DNA from: Branchiostoma floridae
Taxonomy: Eukaryota; Chordata; Leptocardii; Amphioxiformes; Branchiostomatidae
Length of the DNA stretch: 27,710 bases
Direction: 5' to 3'
Assembly (NCBI RefSeq): GCF_000003815.2
Contig: NC_049984.1
Coordinates: forward strand, 15,947,159 to 15,974,868
Below, piece by piece: positions 27,705 through 27,710 of this stretch. The notes below the pieces were generated by a model, which saw only the letters and a list, made by a program, of their open reading frames with translations, was not told the origin of the DNA and searched no databases. Every line of letters starts with the position of its first letter. The first letter of the stretch is position 1. The translations under genes were made by a program, and so were the position numbers.

Positions 27705-27710
27705 TTGAAG

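Overview
The window is animal nuclear DNA. It shows short coding exons with GT-AG introns, metazoan extracellular and signalling domains, many microsatellites and minisatellites, and many small inverted-repeat transposons. The gene types and dense MITE load fit an invertebrate deuterostome, most likely a lancelet (Branchiostoma). That organism call is inference from style; nothing here names the species.

Layout. (1) 1-7.8 kb, plus strand: 3' part of a secreted multi-exon protein. Seven phase-compatible exons encode most of a CAP (CRISP/GLIPR-type) domain, a Cys-rich linker, an EGF-like module and a ShK-like six-cysteine module. Its 5' exons lie left of the window and its terminal exon is uncertain. 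The introns carry TG, CT and CA microsatellites, a 20-26 bp minisatellite and two MITE-like foldbacks. (2) 7.8-9.07 kb: AT-rich intergenic DNA between two converging genes. (3) 9.07-13.3 kb, minus strand: six 3' exons of an ankyrin-repeat protein with a long acidic, Ser/Thr-rich tail. The tail contains three evenly built amphipathic helices that resemble A-kinase-anchoring (RII-binding) helices. The first visible intron is packed with a minisatellite whose unit repeats the splice-donor sequence. (4) 13.3-15.3 kb: repeat-rich DNA without recognised exons. (5) 15.28-24.68 kb: a head-to-tail tandem duplication of a unit of about 2.7 kb. Each copy has about 1.3 kb of upstream DNA with a TATA-like box and one intronless rhodopsin-class GPCR gene of the EDG/cannabinoid-like (MECA) type. 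Copy 1 is interrupted near its 3' end by a 4.0 kb transposon-like insertion with short terminal inverted repeats and an apparent 3-bp target duplication. Its last 46 codons are stranded 4 kb downstream, and it now reads into the element for a replacement 40-residue tail. A second transposon of Harbinger type is nested inside the insertion. Copy 2 is intact. (6) 24.7-27.7 kb: two small MITEs, an imperfect hairpin, a putative two-exon 3' end of an unidentified plus-strand gene with a polyadenylation signal, and ends of dispersed repeats.

No operon-like cooperation is expected; the genes are separate animal transcription units. The main biological interest is the recent GPCR duplication followed by transposon capture of one C-terminal tail, and the loss of canonical activation motifs (DRY, NPxxY) in both receptor copies. 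If the ankyrin gene has its 5' exons to the right of this window, both receptors sit antisense inside one of its introns.
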